A stretch of 64,000 nt of DNA from Duodenibacillus sp964509205 (GCA_964509205.1 CAZDVW010000008.1:1-64000); one strand, 5' to 3'; shown: positions 43,823 through 51,917, counted from the first letter of the stretch. The notes: generated by a model not told the origin, from the sequence alone. Numbers and translations are program-made.

Positions 43823-45283
43823 ATGTTTGATTGTGTAAGACAAGTTGTTCGCAAATGGTTCAGGTCTCGAGAAAAGACGTTCAGTCGGATGCCGAAGATC
43901 ATCGGCAAGGACGAACACGGCATCGATCCGAAACTTGTCAGTTGGCAGGCCAGGCGGACTTGCGAGGCGTTGCAAAAGCGCGGATTTAAGGCCTACATTG
44001 TTGGCGGAGCGGTTCGAGATCTCCTCTTGGGTGTCCAACCGAAAGATTTTGACGTTGTTACGGATGCAACACCCGAACAAGTAAAACGTTCGCAACGCCG
44101 GGCGATTATCATTGGCCGACGGTTTCAGATCGTTCACGTTATTTTCGGAGCAGAGGTCGTTGAGTGCTCAACATTCAGAGCGCTGGATGCTCTCGGCGTA
44201 CGCAAAGATGCCGAGGGACGTGTTATCAGCGACAATATTTTTGGTCCGATGTGGCAGGATGCCGCCCGCAGAGATTTCACGGTCAATGCCTTGTATTACG
44301 ACCCGACGACGCAGGAACTTTTGGATTATCACGACGGGTTAAGAGACTTGAAGCGGCGTTGCCTGAAAATGATCGGTTCTCCGAAAGAGCGTTATCGCGA
44401 AGACCCTGTGCGTATGATGCGAGCCATTCGCATCGCCGGCAAGCTCGGTTTTTCGATTGATCCCGAGGCGAAAAAACCAATTGCTGAAATGGCAGATCTC
44501 CTGCAGAATGTTCCGGCGGCTCGCCTGTTCGATGAAATGATGAAATTGTTCACCTGCGGAAAGGCAGAAATTTGCCTGAAGGCAATGCGGGAGAACAAGT
44601 TACTGCATCCTCTGATGCCGATCTTGGACGTTATCCTCAGTGAGCCGCAAGGGGAGGAGTTTTTAATGCTGGCGATGCGTCGAACGGATGAGCGCATCGC
44701 CGTCGGAAAGAGAATTTCTCCGGCTTTTCTTTTCGCCACACTTCTTTGGCCTCAAGTGAAGAAACGGTGGGATTCCTATCAGCACAGACCGAGAACAACT
44801 CGAGCAGGTGCGCTCTTTTTGGCAGCAGAAGATGTTGCGGCAACGCAGTGTCGCGGTCTGGTGATCCAAAACCGATATGTTGTTGATATGAAGCAAATTT
44901 GGTTGCTTCAGCTTCGCTTTGAACGCCGTACTGGAAAAAATCCGTATTCTCTCATTGAGCATCCGAAGTATCGCGCTGGTTATGATTTCATGCTGTTGCG
45001 AAGCCAGCTCGGTCATGTCAGCCAGGAATTGGTGCATTGGTGGGAGCAGTTTGTTGCGGCAGATGCGCCGGCGCGAGAGGGAATGATTGCTGAGCAAGAG
45101 AGTCTTGCCAGTCGGATGTCGAAAAAAGCCAAAAAGAAGAAGACTGCGGCGAGGTCTTCTGAAGAATCAGAAAAAGAGCAATCTCGGTCAGCCGATGCGG
45201 ACGGGCAGGAAAAGAGACAGCGAAAACGGTGTCGAAACACAAAGAGAAAACTGAAAAATTTGAAAGAAACAGGGACTTTGTGA
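43823..45283 (+). CDS. pcnB: Poly(A) polymerase I
   Basis: 486 residues. The class II nucleotidyltransferase site is GGAVRDLLLGVQPKDFDV (with the paired Asp), then RRAIIIGRRFQIVHV and RDFTVNALYY. The helical RNA-binding region KERYREDPVRMMRAIRIAGKL follows. The tail (~60 residues) is mostly Lys, Arg and Glu. It adds 3' A-tails that mark RNA for decay. Only 3 bases after the HAD gene; folK starts 2 bases downstream. Confidence 0.94.
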   Translation: MFDCVRQVVRKWFRSREKTFSRMPKIIGKDEHGIDPKLVSWQARRTCEALQKRGFKAYIVGGAVRDLLLGVQPKDFDVVTDATPEQVKRSQRRAIIIGRRFQIVHVIFGAEVVECSTFRALDALGVRKDAEGRVISDNIFGPMWQDAARRDFTVNALYYDPTTQELLDYHDGLRDLKRRCLKMIGSPKERYREDPVRMMRAIRIAGKLGFSIDPEAKKPIAEMADLLQNVPAARLFDEMMKLFTCGKAEICLKAMRENKLLHPLMPILDVILSEPQGEEFLMLAMRRTDERIAVGKRISPAFLFATLLWPQVKKRWDSYQHRPRTTRAGALFLAAEDVAATQCRGLVIQNRYVVDMKQIWLLQLRFERRTGKNPYSLIEHPKYRAGYDFMLLRSQLGHVSQELVHWWEQFVAADAPAREGMIAEQESLASRMSKKAKKKKTAARSSEESEKEQSRSADADGQEKRQRKRCRNTKRKLKNLKETGTL

Positions 45284-45284
45284 T

Positions 45285-45827
45285 TTGAAACAATCTGCGA
45301 TTAATGCCCTTCCAAAGAACTCGGTTACTGCCTATGTTGGAATCGGAGCCAATCTGGGAAGAAAAGAGGAGACGATTCGAAGGGCGATTGAAGACATTAA
45401 AAAAATTCCAAATACGACTCTGACGGCTTGCTCATCGCTTTATCTGACAGAACCGATTGAAGCCGCCGGAGAGGATTATGTGAATGCGGTTGTCCGCGTA
45501 GAAACCAGACTGTCGGCGATTCAGGTTCTTCATGCGTTGCAAAATCTCGAGAATCGGTTTGGTCGAATTCGCCCTGCAGGCGTCGTCAATGCTCCGAGAA
45601 CGTTGGACTTGGATCTCCTTCTTTATGCAGATGCAGAGAGTACGGAGCCGGAACTGATCCTTCCGCATCCCCGCATGCTTGACCGCGCATTTGTTTTGAT
45701 CCCTTTAATGGAAATTGCGCCGGTCAATTTCCAAATCAAAGAAATGAGTTTGAGCAGCCGACTTCTCAGCGTGTCAGCGCAAAGAGTGAGTCTGCTGACA
45801 AAAGAAACGTATTTTTGTTTAGTGTGA
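45285..45827 (+). CDS. folK: 2-amino-4-hydroxy-6-hydroxymethyldihydropteridine diphosphokinase
   Basis: 180 residues. The start is a TTG at 45285; no in-frame ATG precedes the conserved AYVGIGANLGRKEET. The HPPK signature RTLDLDLLLYAD and LILPHPRMLDRAFVLIPL is complete. It transfers pyrophosphate from ATP to the pterin in folate synthesis. Overlaps no gene and follows pcnB at once. Confidence 0.93.
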   Translation: MKQSAINALPKNSVTAYVGIGANLGRKEETIRRAIEDIKKIPNTTLTACSSLYLTEPIEAAGEDYVNAVVRVETRLSAIQVLHALQNLENRFGRIRPAGVVNAPRTLDLDLLLYADAESTEPELILPHPRMLDRAFVLIPLMEIAPVNFQIKEMSLSSRLLSVSAQRVSLLTKETYFCLV

Positions 45828-45849
45828 AGAGGCAAACAAAGGAGAAAAA

Positions 45850-46212
45850 ATGAATTTCTTTTCTTCCGTTCCAGTCGTCGTTCAGACGGCTTTTCTTTTG
45901 GTGCTTTCCAACTGTTTTATGACCTTTGCCTGGTATGGGCATTTGCGTAACTTGGCTGCATCTCCTTGGTATATCGCAGCGGTTATAAGTTGGGGCATTG
46001 CGCTTTTCGAGTACATGCTTCAAGTACCTGCAAACCGTATTGGGTTTTCAGAATTGTCACTGGCGCAATTGAAGATTCTGCAGGAGGTCATCACGCTGGC
46101 AGTTTTCGTGCCTTTTGCCGTTCTGTATATGAAGCAACCGATCAAACTTGACTATTTGTGGGCGGCTTTGTGCATGCTCGGAGCCGTTTATTTTATTTTT
46201 CGGTCTGCTTGA
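45850..46212 (+). CDS. DMT-superfamily small membrane protein (DUF486)
   Basis: 120 residues, four hydrophobic helices. The family core FAWYGHLRN, then SWGIALFEYMLQVPANR and FSELSLAQLKILQEVITL, matches DUF486 proteins of unknown substrate. The ribosome site is AAAGGAG, 6 bases upstream. Last gene before tRNA-Leu and the prophage. Confidence 0.9.
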   Translation: MNFFSSVPVVVQTAFLLVLSNCFMTFAWYGHLRNLAASPWYIAAVISWGIALFEYMLQVPANRIGFSELSLAQLKILQEVITLAVFVPFAVLYMKQPIKLDYLWAALCMLGAVYFIFRSA

Positions 46213-46241
46213 TTTTTCGATTTCAAAAAAATCAGTATAAT
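46213..46241 (+). promoter_or_regulatory. tRNA-Leu promoter
   Basis: TATAAT (46236-46241) 17 bases after TTTTTC (46213-46218), a poor -35. Transcription would start ~10 bases before the tRNA at 46258. Confidence 0.5.
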
Positions 46242-46257
46242 TCCGCTTTCACGCAGT

Positions 46258-46343
46258 GCCCGGGTGGCGGAATGGTAGACGCAGAGGACTCAAAATCCTC
46301 CGCCCTTAAAAGCGTGAGAGTTCGAGTCTCTCCCCGGGCACCA
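46258..46343 (+). tRNA. tRNA-Leu (anticodon CAA)
   Basis: 86 bases including the encoded CCA. The acceptor arm GCCCGGG / CCCGGGC is perfect. The anticodon stem GAGGA / TCCTC holds the loop CTCAAAA, giving CAA. The long extra arm (GCCCTTAAAAGCG region) is typical for Leu. T arm GAGAG-TTCGAGT-CTCTC. It borders the prophage. Confidence 0.96.
46300..46343. other. Probable prophage attachment site attL (tRNA 3' half)
   Basis: The integrase gene starts 145 bp past the tRNA and prophage genes continue from there. Tyrosine integrases commonly target the 3' half of tRNA genes. The exact core cannot be set because the matching attR lies outside the window. Confidence 0.55.
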
Positions 46344-46376
46344 CTTCAAATTTAGCGTAACTGATCTACACTTATC

Positions 46377-46402
46377 AAGCCTTGTTTTTACAAGGCTTTT
46401 TT
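46377..46402 (+). terminator. Rho-independent terminator after tRNA-Leu
   Basis: AAGCCTTG (46377-46384), loop TTTTTA, CAAGGCTT (46391-46398) and a T-run; a textbook stem with tail. If attL is in the tRNA, this terminator is carried by the phage. Confidence 0.85.
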
Positions 46403-46487
46403 GTTGCTCCGGTCGGTGTAAACTTAGCGTGTTTTATCGTAAAAAGAAGTTTTTTGTTACCTTTCTGTTACCACCTTTGTTACCACT

Positions 46488-47543
46488 ATGGCCAGCATCG
46501 TAAAAAATGACGTCGGGACGTATTCCGTTTACTATCGAATCGGCGGAAAGCAGCGGAAGAGAAATTTCAAAGACAGAACGTCCGCCATCAAGTTCAGAAA
46601 TACAATAGGCCTCGATCCGGAAAAGTCCTCTGTTCGGTTGACGGTTGAAGAGTTGCTGGATCTTTACAGACAGGTTGTCACGGTCCGAAAGAAAGGTGCA
46701 CGGTCCGAAGACATTCGGATCAAAAGACTGATGCGCTGCGCCTTTGCAAAGATTCGAGCCGATAAGATCACGCGCAAAGACATGCAGATCTATGCCGACA
46801 GGCGATCCGAAGAGACGAGCAGTCTGACCGGCTCTCAACTATCAGCCGGGACCGTGATCCGTGAATTCAAAACGCTCTCTTCAATTTTCAACTGGGCGAT
46901 CGAGCAGGGATATTTGGAAAGCAATCCTGCCAAAGGAGTGCATTTGCCGAAAAGCCCGGAGCATCGGGAACGGACAGCAACAGCCGATGACATCGACCGC
47001 TTGCTGGTTGCCTCCGGCTGGGACGGCGTAACACCGCCTCAAAACGACACGCAGGTTGTGATCGCAGCATTCCTTTTTTCTTGCCGGACCGGAATGCGCT
47101 CCGGAGAAATCACGCAAATTGAAGAGGCATGGATTGATGAGAATGTGATTCATCTTCCCGCGTCGGCAACGAAGACAGCCAGTAAGCGAGACGTTGCGTT
47201 GGGAAAGGGGGCGAGACGGATTCTTGATCTTGTCAGACAGGCCAATGGCAGCAGGCTTTTTCAGATGACGGCCAGCGTGAGGGATGCGCTTTTCAGAAAA
47301 GTCCGTGACCGAGCCGATCTCGGACCCATCCTCGATTCTCACGGCAACGTAATTAAAGAAGGATTGCATTTTCATGACGGCCGGGCGACCTTTGCAACAT
47401 GGGCGGCAAGCCCGGATCCGAAGACAGGCGTGCCCCGGCTGGACGTAATGGCACTGGCTCGTCAGACGGGGCACAAGGATTTGAAAATGCTGATGAGGTA
47501 TTACAGAACTTCTGCAAAAGACTTGGCGGAGAGGTTGGATTAG
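46488..47543 (+). CDS. Phage integrase, tyrosine recombinase
   Basis: 351 residues. N-terminal arm-binding region (residues 1-40), SAM-like core-binding domain (50-150), catalytic domain after 165. Catalytic residues: Arg204 in TGMRSGE, Lys near 229, His296 and Arg299 in HFHDGRATF, His329 in TGHKDLK, Tyr338 or Tyr339 in MRYYR. HDGR replaces the usual HDLR. The ATG at 46488 follows a run with no strong ribosome site. It presumably integrates the phage at tRNA-Leu. Confidence 0.95.
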   Translation: MASIVKNDVGTYSVYYRIGGKQRKRNFKDRTSAIKFRNTIGLDPEKSSVRLTVEELLDLYRQVVTVRKKGARSEDIRIKRLMRCAFAKIRADKITRKDMQIYADRRSEETSSLTGSQLSAGTVIREFKTLSSIFNWAIEQGYLESNPAKGVHLPKSPEHRERTATADDIDRLLVASGWDGVTPPQNDTQVVIAAFLFSCRTGMRSGEITQIEEAWIDENVIHLPASATKTASKRDVALGKGARRILDLVRQANGSRLFQMTASVRDALFRKVRDRADLGPILDSHGNVIKEGLHFHDGRATFATWAASPDPKTGVPRLDVMALARQTGHKDLKMLMRYYRTSAKDLAERLD

Positions 47544-47565
47544 ACTGTCACCGTTGACAGTTTTT
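47544..47565 (+). terminator. Integrase terminator
   Basis: ACTGTCA-CCGT-TGACAGT followed by TTTT, starting immediately after the stop codon. Confidence 0.75.
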
Positions 47566-47588
47566 GTGTGATCGATGGGAGAAAAAAT

Positions 47589-47981
47589 ATGGCATTGGTT
47601 CTTATCTTTATTGGTTTCGGCCTTGCTGTTTTAATTCCATATATGGTTAATAGTCGAGAAGAACGACGGGACTTTTTTCGGTATATAAAAAGAAGGTTTT
47701 ATTCGCCAACGAAAAGAATAGCGTTGTTATTAGCAATTGCAGGAACTGCTTGGATTCTCTTTCTTTGCGCTACCATTCTCGTTACTAGAGGCTATTTCAG
47801 CGAATGGCATTGGGACTACCTTGCTCCCTGGATTTTGACTACGATTGCTCTTTGGGTTGTTGCTCTTGGCAAGTTTGATGGTTTTTTTCTTTCCTTTAGA
47901 GACGGTCTATTCTCTTTTTTAAAGGAGATTGGGGGCGGGGTTCGTTCCTTTTTTAAGTGGATACGAACCGGGGACTTTTAA
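47589..47981 (+). CDS. Small prophage membrane protein
   Basis: 130 residues from the ATG at 47589, which has GGGAG about 9 bases upstream. The frame extends back to a GTG at 47568 that is less likely. Three hydrophobic segments: residues 1-20, ~42-65 and ~78-96. A basic stretch (EERRDFFRYIKRRFY) sits between the first two. No family recognised. Its place between integrase and the early operon, downstream of a terminator, suggests expression in the lysogen. A superinfection-exclusion role is only a guess. It converges with the next gene with a 4-bp overlap. Confidence 0.7.
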   Translation: MALVLIFIGFGLAVLIPYMVNSREERRDFFRYIKRRFYSPTKRIALLLAIAGTAWILFLCATILVTRGYFSEWHWDYLAPWILTTIALWVVALGKFDGFFLSFRDGLFSFLKEIGGGVRSFFKWIRTGDF

Positions 47982-48241
47982 CTCTCTATTCTGCTTTTTT
48001 CACGTTGCAACCGCTCGGCTTCGTTAGCAAGCGACAACAGCCATTTCGCGGTTATTCGCGCGCGATCTGGAGTGCAACTGATTTTGACGAGAGACAAGAT
48101 TTCGCCGCTATAGCGTCTGGTTCTCGCGTCAAACTCTACAAGCCCTTCCTCTGTGACATAAGCATAAAGCGCTTTGGATAGTCCTGCGTTCTCGTACGGA
48201 TTTAATGCAAGTGTTATCGTGCCTAAAGATTCCGTCATCAC
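47978..48241 (-). CDS. Small prophage protein, unknown
   Basis: 87 residues, soluble, with a hydrophobic middle (GLVEFDARTRRYSGEIL). No motif recognised. Last gene of the leftward early operon, overlapping its upstream neighbour by 4 bp (ATGA type). Confidence 0.65.
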   Translation of the reverse strand: MMTESLGTITLALNPYENAGLSKALYAYVTEEGLVEFDARTRRYSGEILSLVKISCTPDRARITAKWLLSLANEAERLQREKSRIES

Positions 48242-48471
48242 AACCCCTTTGCAATTTTTCTAAGTTCTGCTCTGTGGATTTTTACCCAACGAGAGTAAAT
48301 CCTCAGATCCCGTTTAAGTTCGGAGATCCTCTTGTTTAGGTCAAAAATTTCTTTAGTATCTGCCGAATCGGACGTATCGACAAATTTTCTAACGTAACTC
48401 GCAGATTCCCAAACACCATAGGCGTTTTGGGCGATATGACGTAACGTAGTTTTAGGTAGTATCAATGTCAT
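48238..48471 (-). CDS. Small prophage protein, unknown, coiled-coil-like
   Basis: 77 residues. The second half (IFDLNKRISELKRDLRIYS) has heptad-like Leu/Ile spacing and many charges. No family recognised. Overlaps both neighbours by 4 bp, so translation is coupled through the leftward operon. Confidence 0.65.
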   Translation of the reverse strand: MTLILPKTTLRHIAQNAYGVWESASYVRKFVDTSDSADTKEIFDLNKRISELKRDLRIYSRWVKIHRAELRKIAKGL

Positions 48472-48650
48472 CTAAACACCTCAATCGCATAAATGCTCAC
48501 GCACATCAGAAGCACCACAGCAACGATGCACGTAAAGTAGAACTGTGTCTTCTCCTCCAAAGTACCTAACATAACTCCAGCACCCAAACAAAGGATGGCA
48601 CCCATACTCAGACACAAGAAAAATGCTCCCAAAACAGCAGTGTTTTCCAT
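48468..48650 (-). CDS. Small two-helix membrane protein of the prophage
   Basis: 60 residues with two hydrophobic segments (residues ~5-28 and ~36-56), the second with FYFTCIVAVVLLM. No charged loop of note. Unknown. Overlaps the 77-residue gene by 4 bp. Confidence 0.6.
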   Translation of the reverse strand: MENTAVLGAFFLCLSMGAILCLGAGVMLGTLEEKTQFYFTCIVAVVLLMCVSIYAIEVFR

Positions 48651-48746
48651 TTACTCTGCCTCCTTTGCCTTTGCTGCCAGCATTACACTGTTGTCTTCGA
48701 TCCAGTCCAGATACTCATTAATTTTTCTAAGCAGGAATTTCTCCAC
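48651..48746 (-). CDS. Possible 31-residue peptide, GTG start
   Basis: Read directly: GTG at 48746, then EKFLLRKINEYLDWIEDNS, a Met/Leu/Ala stretch and a Lys/Glu-rich end, stop TAA at 48651. It exactly fills the space between two certain neighbours (4 bp after the upstream stop, abutting the downstream ATG). The ribosome site is poor (GAAGG too close), so the call is uncertain. Confidence 0.35.
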   Translation of the reverse strand: MEKFLLRKINEYLDWIEDNSVMLAAKAKEAE

Positions 48747-48750
48747 ACCT

Positions 48751-48945
48751 TCACTTAAAGTCTAAAAACGCCTTTCTGTCGAAAACTGTCGCTACCTCGC
48801 AGAGTTTGGTCTCGCAGTTCTTGTCCACAAACTCGGTGATCTTTAGCGCGATGACATGCGCCTCTTCTGCTGTACGCCCCTGGAAGATCCGCACCTCCTT
48901 TGAACAGTTTTCGAAACAGTGCCGAATTGTTATATCGACTCTCAT
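48751..48945 (-). CDS. Small prophage protein, unknown (64 aa)
   Basis: The start at 48945 is chosen because AGGGGA lies 7-9 bases upstream. The frame opens at 48981 without support. Cys-rich N-terminal half (HCFENCSKEVRIFQGRTAEE, then CETKLCE), four Cys in all, which might bind metal. No known domain. Part of the leftward operon. Confidence 0.6.
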   Translation of the reverse strand: MRVDITIRHCFENCSKEVRIFQGRTAEEAHVIALKITEFVDKNCETKLCEVATVFDRKAFLDFK

Positions 48946-48946
48946 C

Positions 48947-49195
48947 TCAAAGTCCCCTTGAATCCTCAAGCCATCCCTCAACGTCCTTCCTGAGCCACCG
49001 CTTCCTCGCGCCGTCGCACAGCGAGATCGGCTTCGGAAACGACGGATCCGAGAGCATCTTTCTCATCGATGACGAGTTCGGACTCAGTCCACACATGAGA
49101 GAGATCCCACTCGTTGTGACCAAATTCGACCCAGTCAGTCGGACCGTCTCCGTCGCAATCTGACGAGCGAGTTCTTGAATTTCTGTCTTATTCAT
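48947..49195 (-). CDS. AlpA/excisionase-like DNA-binding protein
   Basis: 82 residues from the ATG at 49195 (GGAGA 5-9 bases upstream). The ending FPKPISLCDGARKRWLRKDV, then EGWLE, is the winged-helix pattern of AlpA/MerR-type excisionases, preceded by a GLSPNSSSMRKMLSD helix. Being close to the integrase it is the best candidate for the recombination directionality factor; it could instead regulate transcription. The start overlaps the stop of the 54-residue gene. Confidence 0.65.
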   Translation of the reverse strand: MNKTEIQELARQIATETVRLTGSNLVTTSGISLMCGLSPNSSSMRKMLSDPSFPKPISLCDGARKRWLRKDVEGWLEDSRGL

Positions 49196-49356
49196 AGTGT
49201 CTCCAGTAGCAATAACGCCCACGGCATTCCGAAGAGCATCAGCCCGAAAAGCCCGACGGCCATCACAAGGTCGGCCATCGAAAGCAGAAAGGCCTTGATG
49301 CGAGTCGGCGGCATTTTCGCGTCATGAAAATCTTTTATGGGCACACTCATTTCCAT
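49192..49356 (-). CDS. 54-residue membrane protein coupled to the excisionase-like gene
   Basis: Found by direct reading: ATG at 49356 with GGAGGGAG at 5-12 bases upstream, a very strong ribosome site, and TGA overlapping the next ATG. The N-terminus is polar (MEMSVPIKDFHDAKMPPTR). Residues ~22-52 are hydrophobic (SMADLVMAVGLFGLMLFG and MPWALLLL), one long or two short membrane segments. No family recognised. Confidence 0.75.
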   Translation of the reverse strand: MEMSVPIKDFHDAKMPPTRIKAFLLSMADLVMAVGLFGLMLFGMPWALLLLETL

Positions 49357-49371
49357 AACTCCCTCCAATAA

Positions 49372-49824
49372 TCAAAAGGGCGTGTCTTCAGGGATTGTCT
49401 CGACCGTCAACCGGGACGGCTGGTGAGCGATCGGCTGACGGCGAACAACGCCGTTGGCACGGATGTCGGGGTTCTGCTGCGGACGGCTGCCTGATCCTCC
49501 GCCGAGCATCTGCATCGACTCGCAGATGATCTCTGTCTGATACCGTTTGATGCCTTCCTTGTCGGTGTATTCGCGCGTATGCAGCCGACCTTCAAAGTAG
49601 GCCGTGTGGCCTTTCTTCAGGTATTGGTTGATGATCTCAGCCACTTTGCCGAAGGCAGAGATTCGATGCCACTCGGTTTCCTCCTGAACCTGTCCCTGAA
49701 TATCTTTGAATTTCCTGGACGTGGCGACACTGAGATTTACGACGAGTGCACCGCTCTGAGTCTGCCGTGCTTCGGGATCTCGACCCAACGCTCCGATCAA
49801 AATTACCTTATTCACTGATGCCAT
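49372..49824 (-). CDS. ssb: Single-stranded DNA-binding protein
   Basis: 150 residues. The OB-fold N-terminus NKVILIGALGRDPEARQT and EWHRISAFGKVAEI are typical. The short Gly/Gln tail ends in EDTPF, close to the DDIPF tip that binds partner proteins. A phage SSB, distinct from the host copy. GAAAGAGAAA lies before the start. It lies with YqaJ and the putative annealing protein in a recombination cassette. Confidence 0.93.
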   Translation of the reverse strand: MASVNKVILIGALGRDPEARQTQSGALVVNLSVATSRKFKDIQGQVQEETEWHRISAFGKVAEIINQYLKKGHTAYFEGRLHTREYTDKEGIKRYQTEIICESMQMLGGGSGSRPQQNPDIRANGVVRRQPIAHQPSRLTVETIPEDTPF

Positions 49825-50061
49825 TTTTCTCTTTCCTGTGAGTTCCGATCCGTCCAGCCGGCGAGGCCTGCTATCGCTTTATCCCGCCGTTCAATCGAGA
49901 GTTTCCGTTCCTTGGTGTTACCCTCTGTCCAAATAGTCCCAGAGATACCGTCCCGTCAGGCACGAGCGCACTGGAAGTTTCGGAATTTCAATTTGCCGGA
50001 GGAGTCAAGGAGATATGTCCGCTTTTTTAAGCGCGTTGAATAAACCCCTCCGGCAAAACCT
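49825..50061. other. 237-bp gap with hairpin, no supported gene
   Basis: TTTGCCGGAGG (49992-50002) and CCTCCGGCAAA (50047-50057) are perfect 11-bp inverted repeats, enclosing a smaller hairpin CGC-TTAAAAAA-GCG, just past the stop of the next gene (minus strand). Two minus-strand open frames in 49830-49990 have protein-like composition (one includes LTGRYLWDYLDRG) but no start codon in reach, so this may be gene debris. The promoter of ssb is expected here. Confidence 0.5.
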
Positions 50062-51006
50062 TTACGCCAGCAGATCCTCCGAAGCGATCTCTTTCTTTTG
50101 AACCTCGCCAGTGATCTGATCGACCTCGACGGCCGCCTTCTCTTCGGCCTCCTTGCGTTCCTTGAGTTTCTCCTTCAAGGACTTCTTGGCCTCAATCTTC
50201 GGGGTCTCGGCCTTGGGAGCGTCGACCGGAGGGAAGAAGTCAATGGGTGCTGCCATGCCGTCCCGGAGCGACACAAAAATCTTCCGGAGTCGGACCACTT
50301 GAGCCGGACGGATCGCATCGATCCGGCACTGACAGAAGGCCTCGATCTGCGGCTTGGTAACTCCAAAGGACGTTTCAAAAGTCTCGACCAACTTCTTGAT
50401 TCCATCCGGCGTAACGTCAGCCGTCGACTGGAGCGTCACATTGCACTGGTCGACCGCGGCTTCAATGACATCGCCGGGGATGACAGCGAGGATGCAGGCT
50501 CTCAGTCTGCGTGCGCCTTGGTTGGCGATGAGTTCATAGATGTCTCGAGGATCCTCGAGTTTGTAAGTGCCTTTCCGGGTCGAGCGGATATGAGGCACGG
50601 TAAATGTGACCTCGCGCCTTGTGTTCGTCTCTACGTCCCATGCAAAAGCCTGAACCTCGGACTTGCCGCCGTGGTTGCTCAACTCACGGATGCCGAACTG
50701 CATATTGCCCCATTGCTGTGCGATGGCCTCAGCGAGTCGGATGCTCGGTCCGGTAATCTCAGAACCGCCGCGAGCGTAAGAGTAGACAGCACTCTGAGCG
50801 AGTGACGGGCGCGTGCAGGCATTGAGGATTCGGTCCATTGCCGCGCGCTGGTCTCTTGGATTCATCCGCGCGATGGCAAGTGCTGCCTGAACTTCTGCGA
50901 CGGCGCGATTGCTCTCGACGGTCGTTGTCGAGGGCAGGGTGGACTGTCCGGCAATGGCCGGAGTGCCGAACGGGTTTACGGTGGTTGTCGTGATTTCGTT
51001 TTCCAT
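50062..51006 (-). CDS. Putative phage recombination / annealing protein
   Basis: 314 residues. The central part (RPSLAQSAVYSYARGGSEI, RLAEAIAQQWGN, GARRLRACILAVIPGDVIE) matches a widespread phage family I recognise by pattern that travels with YqaJ exonucleases. A single-strand annealing role is inferred from this partnership, not from known RecT/Erf motifs. The C-terminal ~50 residues are charged (KKSLKEKLKERKEAEEK). It lies 14 bp after the YqaJ gene. Confidence 0.7.
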   Translation of the reverse strand: MENEITTTTVNPFGTPAIAGQSTLPSTTTVESNRAVAEVQAALAIARMNPRDQRAAMDRILNACTRPSLAQSAVYSYARGGSEITGPSIRLAEAIAQQWGNMQFGIRELSNHGGKSEVQAFAWDVETNTRREVTFTVPHIRSTRKGTYKLEDPRDIYELIANQGARRLRACILAVIPGDVIEAAVDQCNVTLQSTADVTPDGIKKLVETFETSFGVTKPQIEAFCQCRIDAIRPAQVVRLRKIFVSLRDGMAAPIDFFPPVDAPKAETPKIEAKKSLKEKLKERKEAEEKAAVEVDQITGEVQKKEIASEDLLA

Positions 51007-51020
51007 GATCTGTTTTTCCT

Positions 51021-51917
51021 TTAAATGGATTTAACTGTGAACCGACGAATCGGCGCGCCGGTCTTCAAAAACTGGTTGTAGATGTCTGGCATCTGGGCTT
51101 TGAGCGACGCACTGTCGAGACGCGCTGCGCCTTTTCCTGTCTTCCATGTGCAGGCAATGTGGCCATCTACGGTCAACGTGTCGGCCGTGCCCATGAATCC
51201 TTGAATCTGAGCCGTGAGTTCCGACTCTTTCGCTTTCATTTCCTCGAGCGAGGCACGGATGCCTCTGAGAGAGACAAGAGCCTCGGCCACGTCAGAGGAG
51301 GCCTCGACTGCGACTTTCTCACTGATCGGGAAGGCCACTTTCATTTCTCCGAGCGAGCGAGGAGCCGGGGGCGTTCTGGATTCGACAAGTGCCCAGAACT
51401 TCTTTTCCTCTTCGATGATCAACGCTGCCAACTCGGGGTCGTAATCAATCCGATAGGTACGGAAGTCGGACGCGCCGATGAGAACGGCTACGTCGCAATA
51501 CTGCCTTCCGGTGACGATCATGTAGTGCATGACCTGAGTTAAGTAGTACTCAGGAATATCGTCAGTTCCTTCGTCACCCCAGTCGGCTCCGGACCGAGCC
51601 GTTTTGATCTCGAGAACGCCGTCCTTGTCGATCAAGCCGTCTACATTTGCAACCATGAACTGGTGGACGGGATGCCGAAACATCTCCGTCGTGCACTCAA
51701 CCGAGTGCCCGGTTCGGTCGGCATAAGCCTGCCGGATCACAGGCTCGAGCCGCCGTCCCCAGTCCATGCTCGCATTGTCGGCTTGCTCTTCGCCTTCGCC
51801 GATTTTGTCAAGGTACACGTCCAAAGGCGTGCGCCATTTTGAGATTCCGAGAATCGCCGCGACATCGCTGCCGCCGATTCCGGTGCGTCTACGATTTAAC
51901 CATTCCGTTCTATCCAT
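51021..51917 (-). CDS. YqaJ-family phage exonuclease
   Basis: 298 residues from the ATG at 51917 (MDRTEWLNRRRTGIGGSDVA). The upstream frame to 52091 runs through a hairpin and the opposite-strand ORF, so it is dropped. PD-(D/E)XK-type core: RTGIGGSDVAAILG, NVDGLIDKDGVLEIKTA with metal-binding Asp/Glu/Lys, then a Tyr/Gln helix YYLTQVMHYM. It resects double-strand ends for recombination together with the annealing protein. Confidence 0.92.
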   Translation of the reverse strand: MDRTEWLNRRRTGIGGSDVAAILGISKWRTPLDVYLDKIGEGEEQADNASMDWGRRLEPVIRQAYADRTGHSVECTTEMFRHPVHQFMVANVDGLIDKDGVLEIKTARSGADWGDEGTDDIPEYYLTQVMHYMIVTGRQYCDVAVLIGASDFRTYRIDYDPELAALIIEEEKKFWALVESRTPPAPRSLGEMKVAFPISEKVAVEASSDVAEALVSLRGIRASLEEMKAKESELTAQIQGFMGTADTLTVDGHIACTWKTGKGAARLDSASLKAQMPDIYNQFLKTGAPIRRFTVKSI

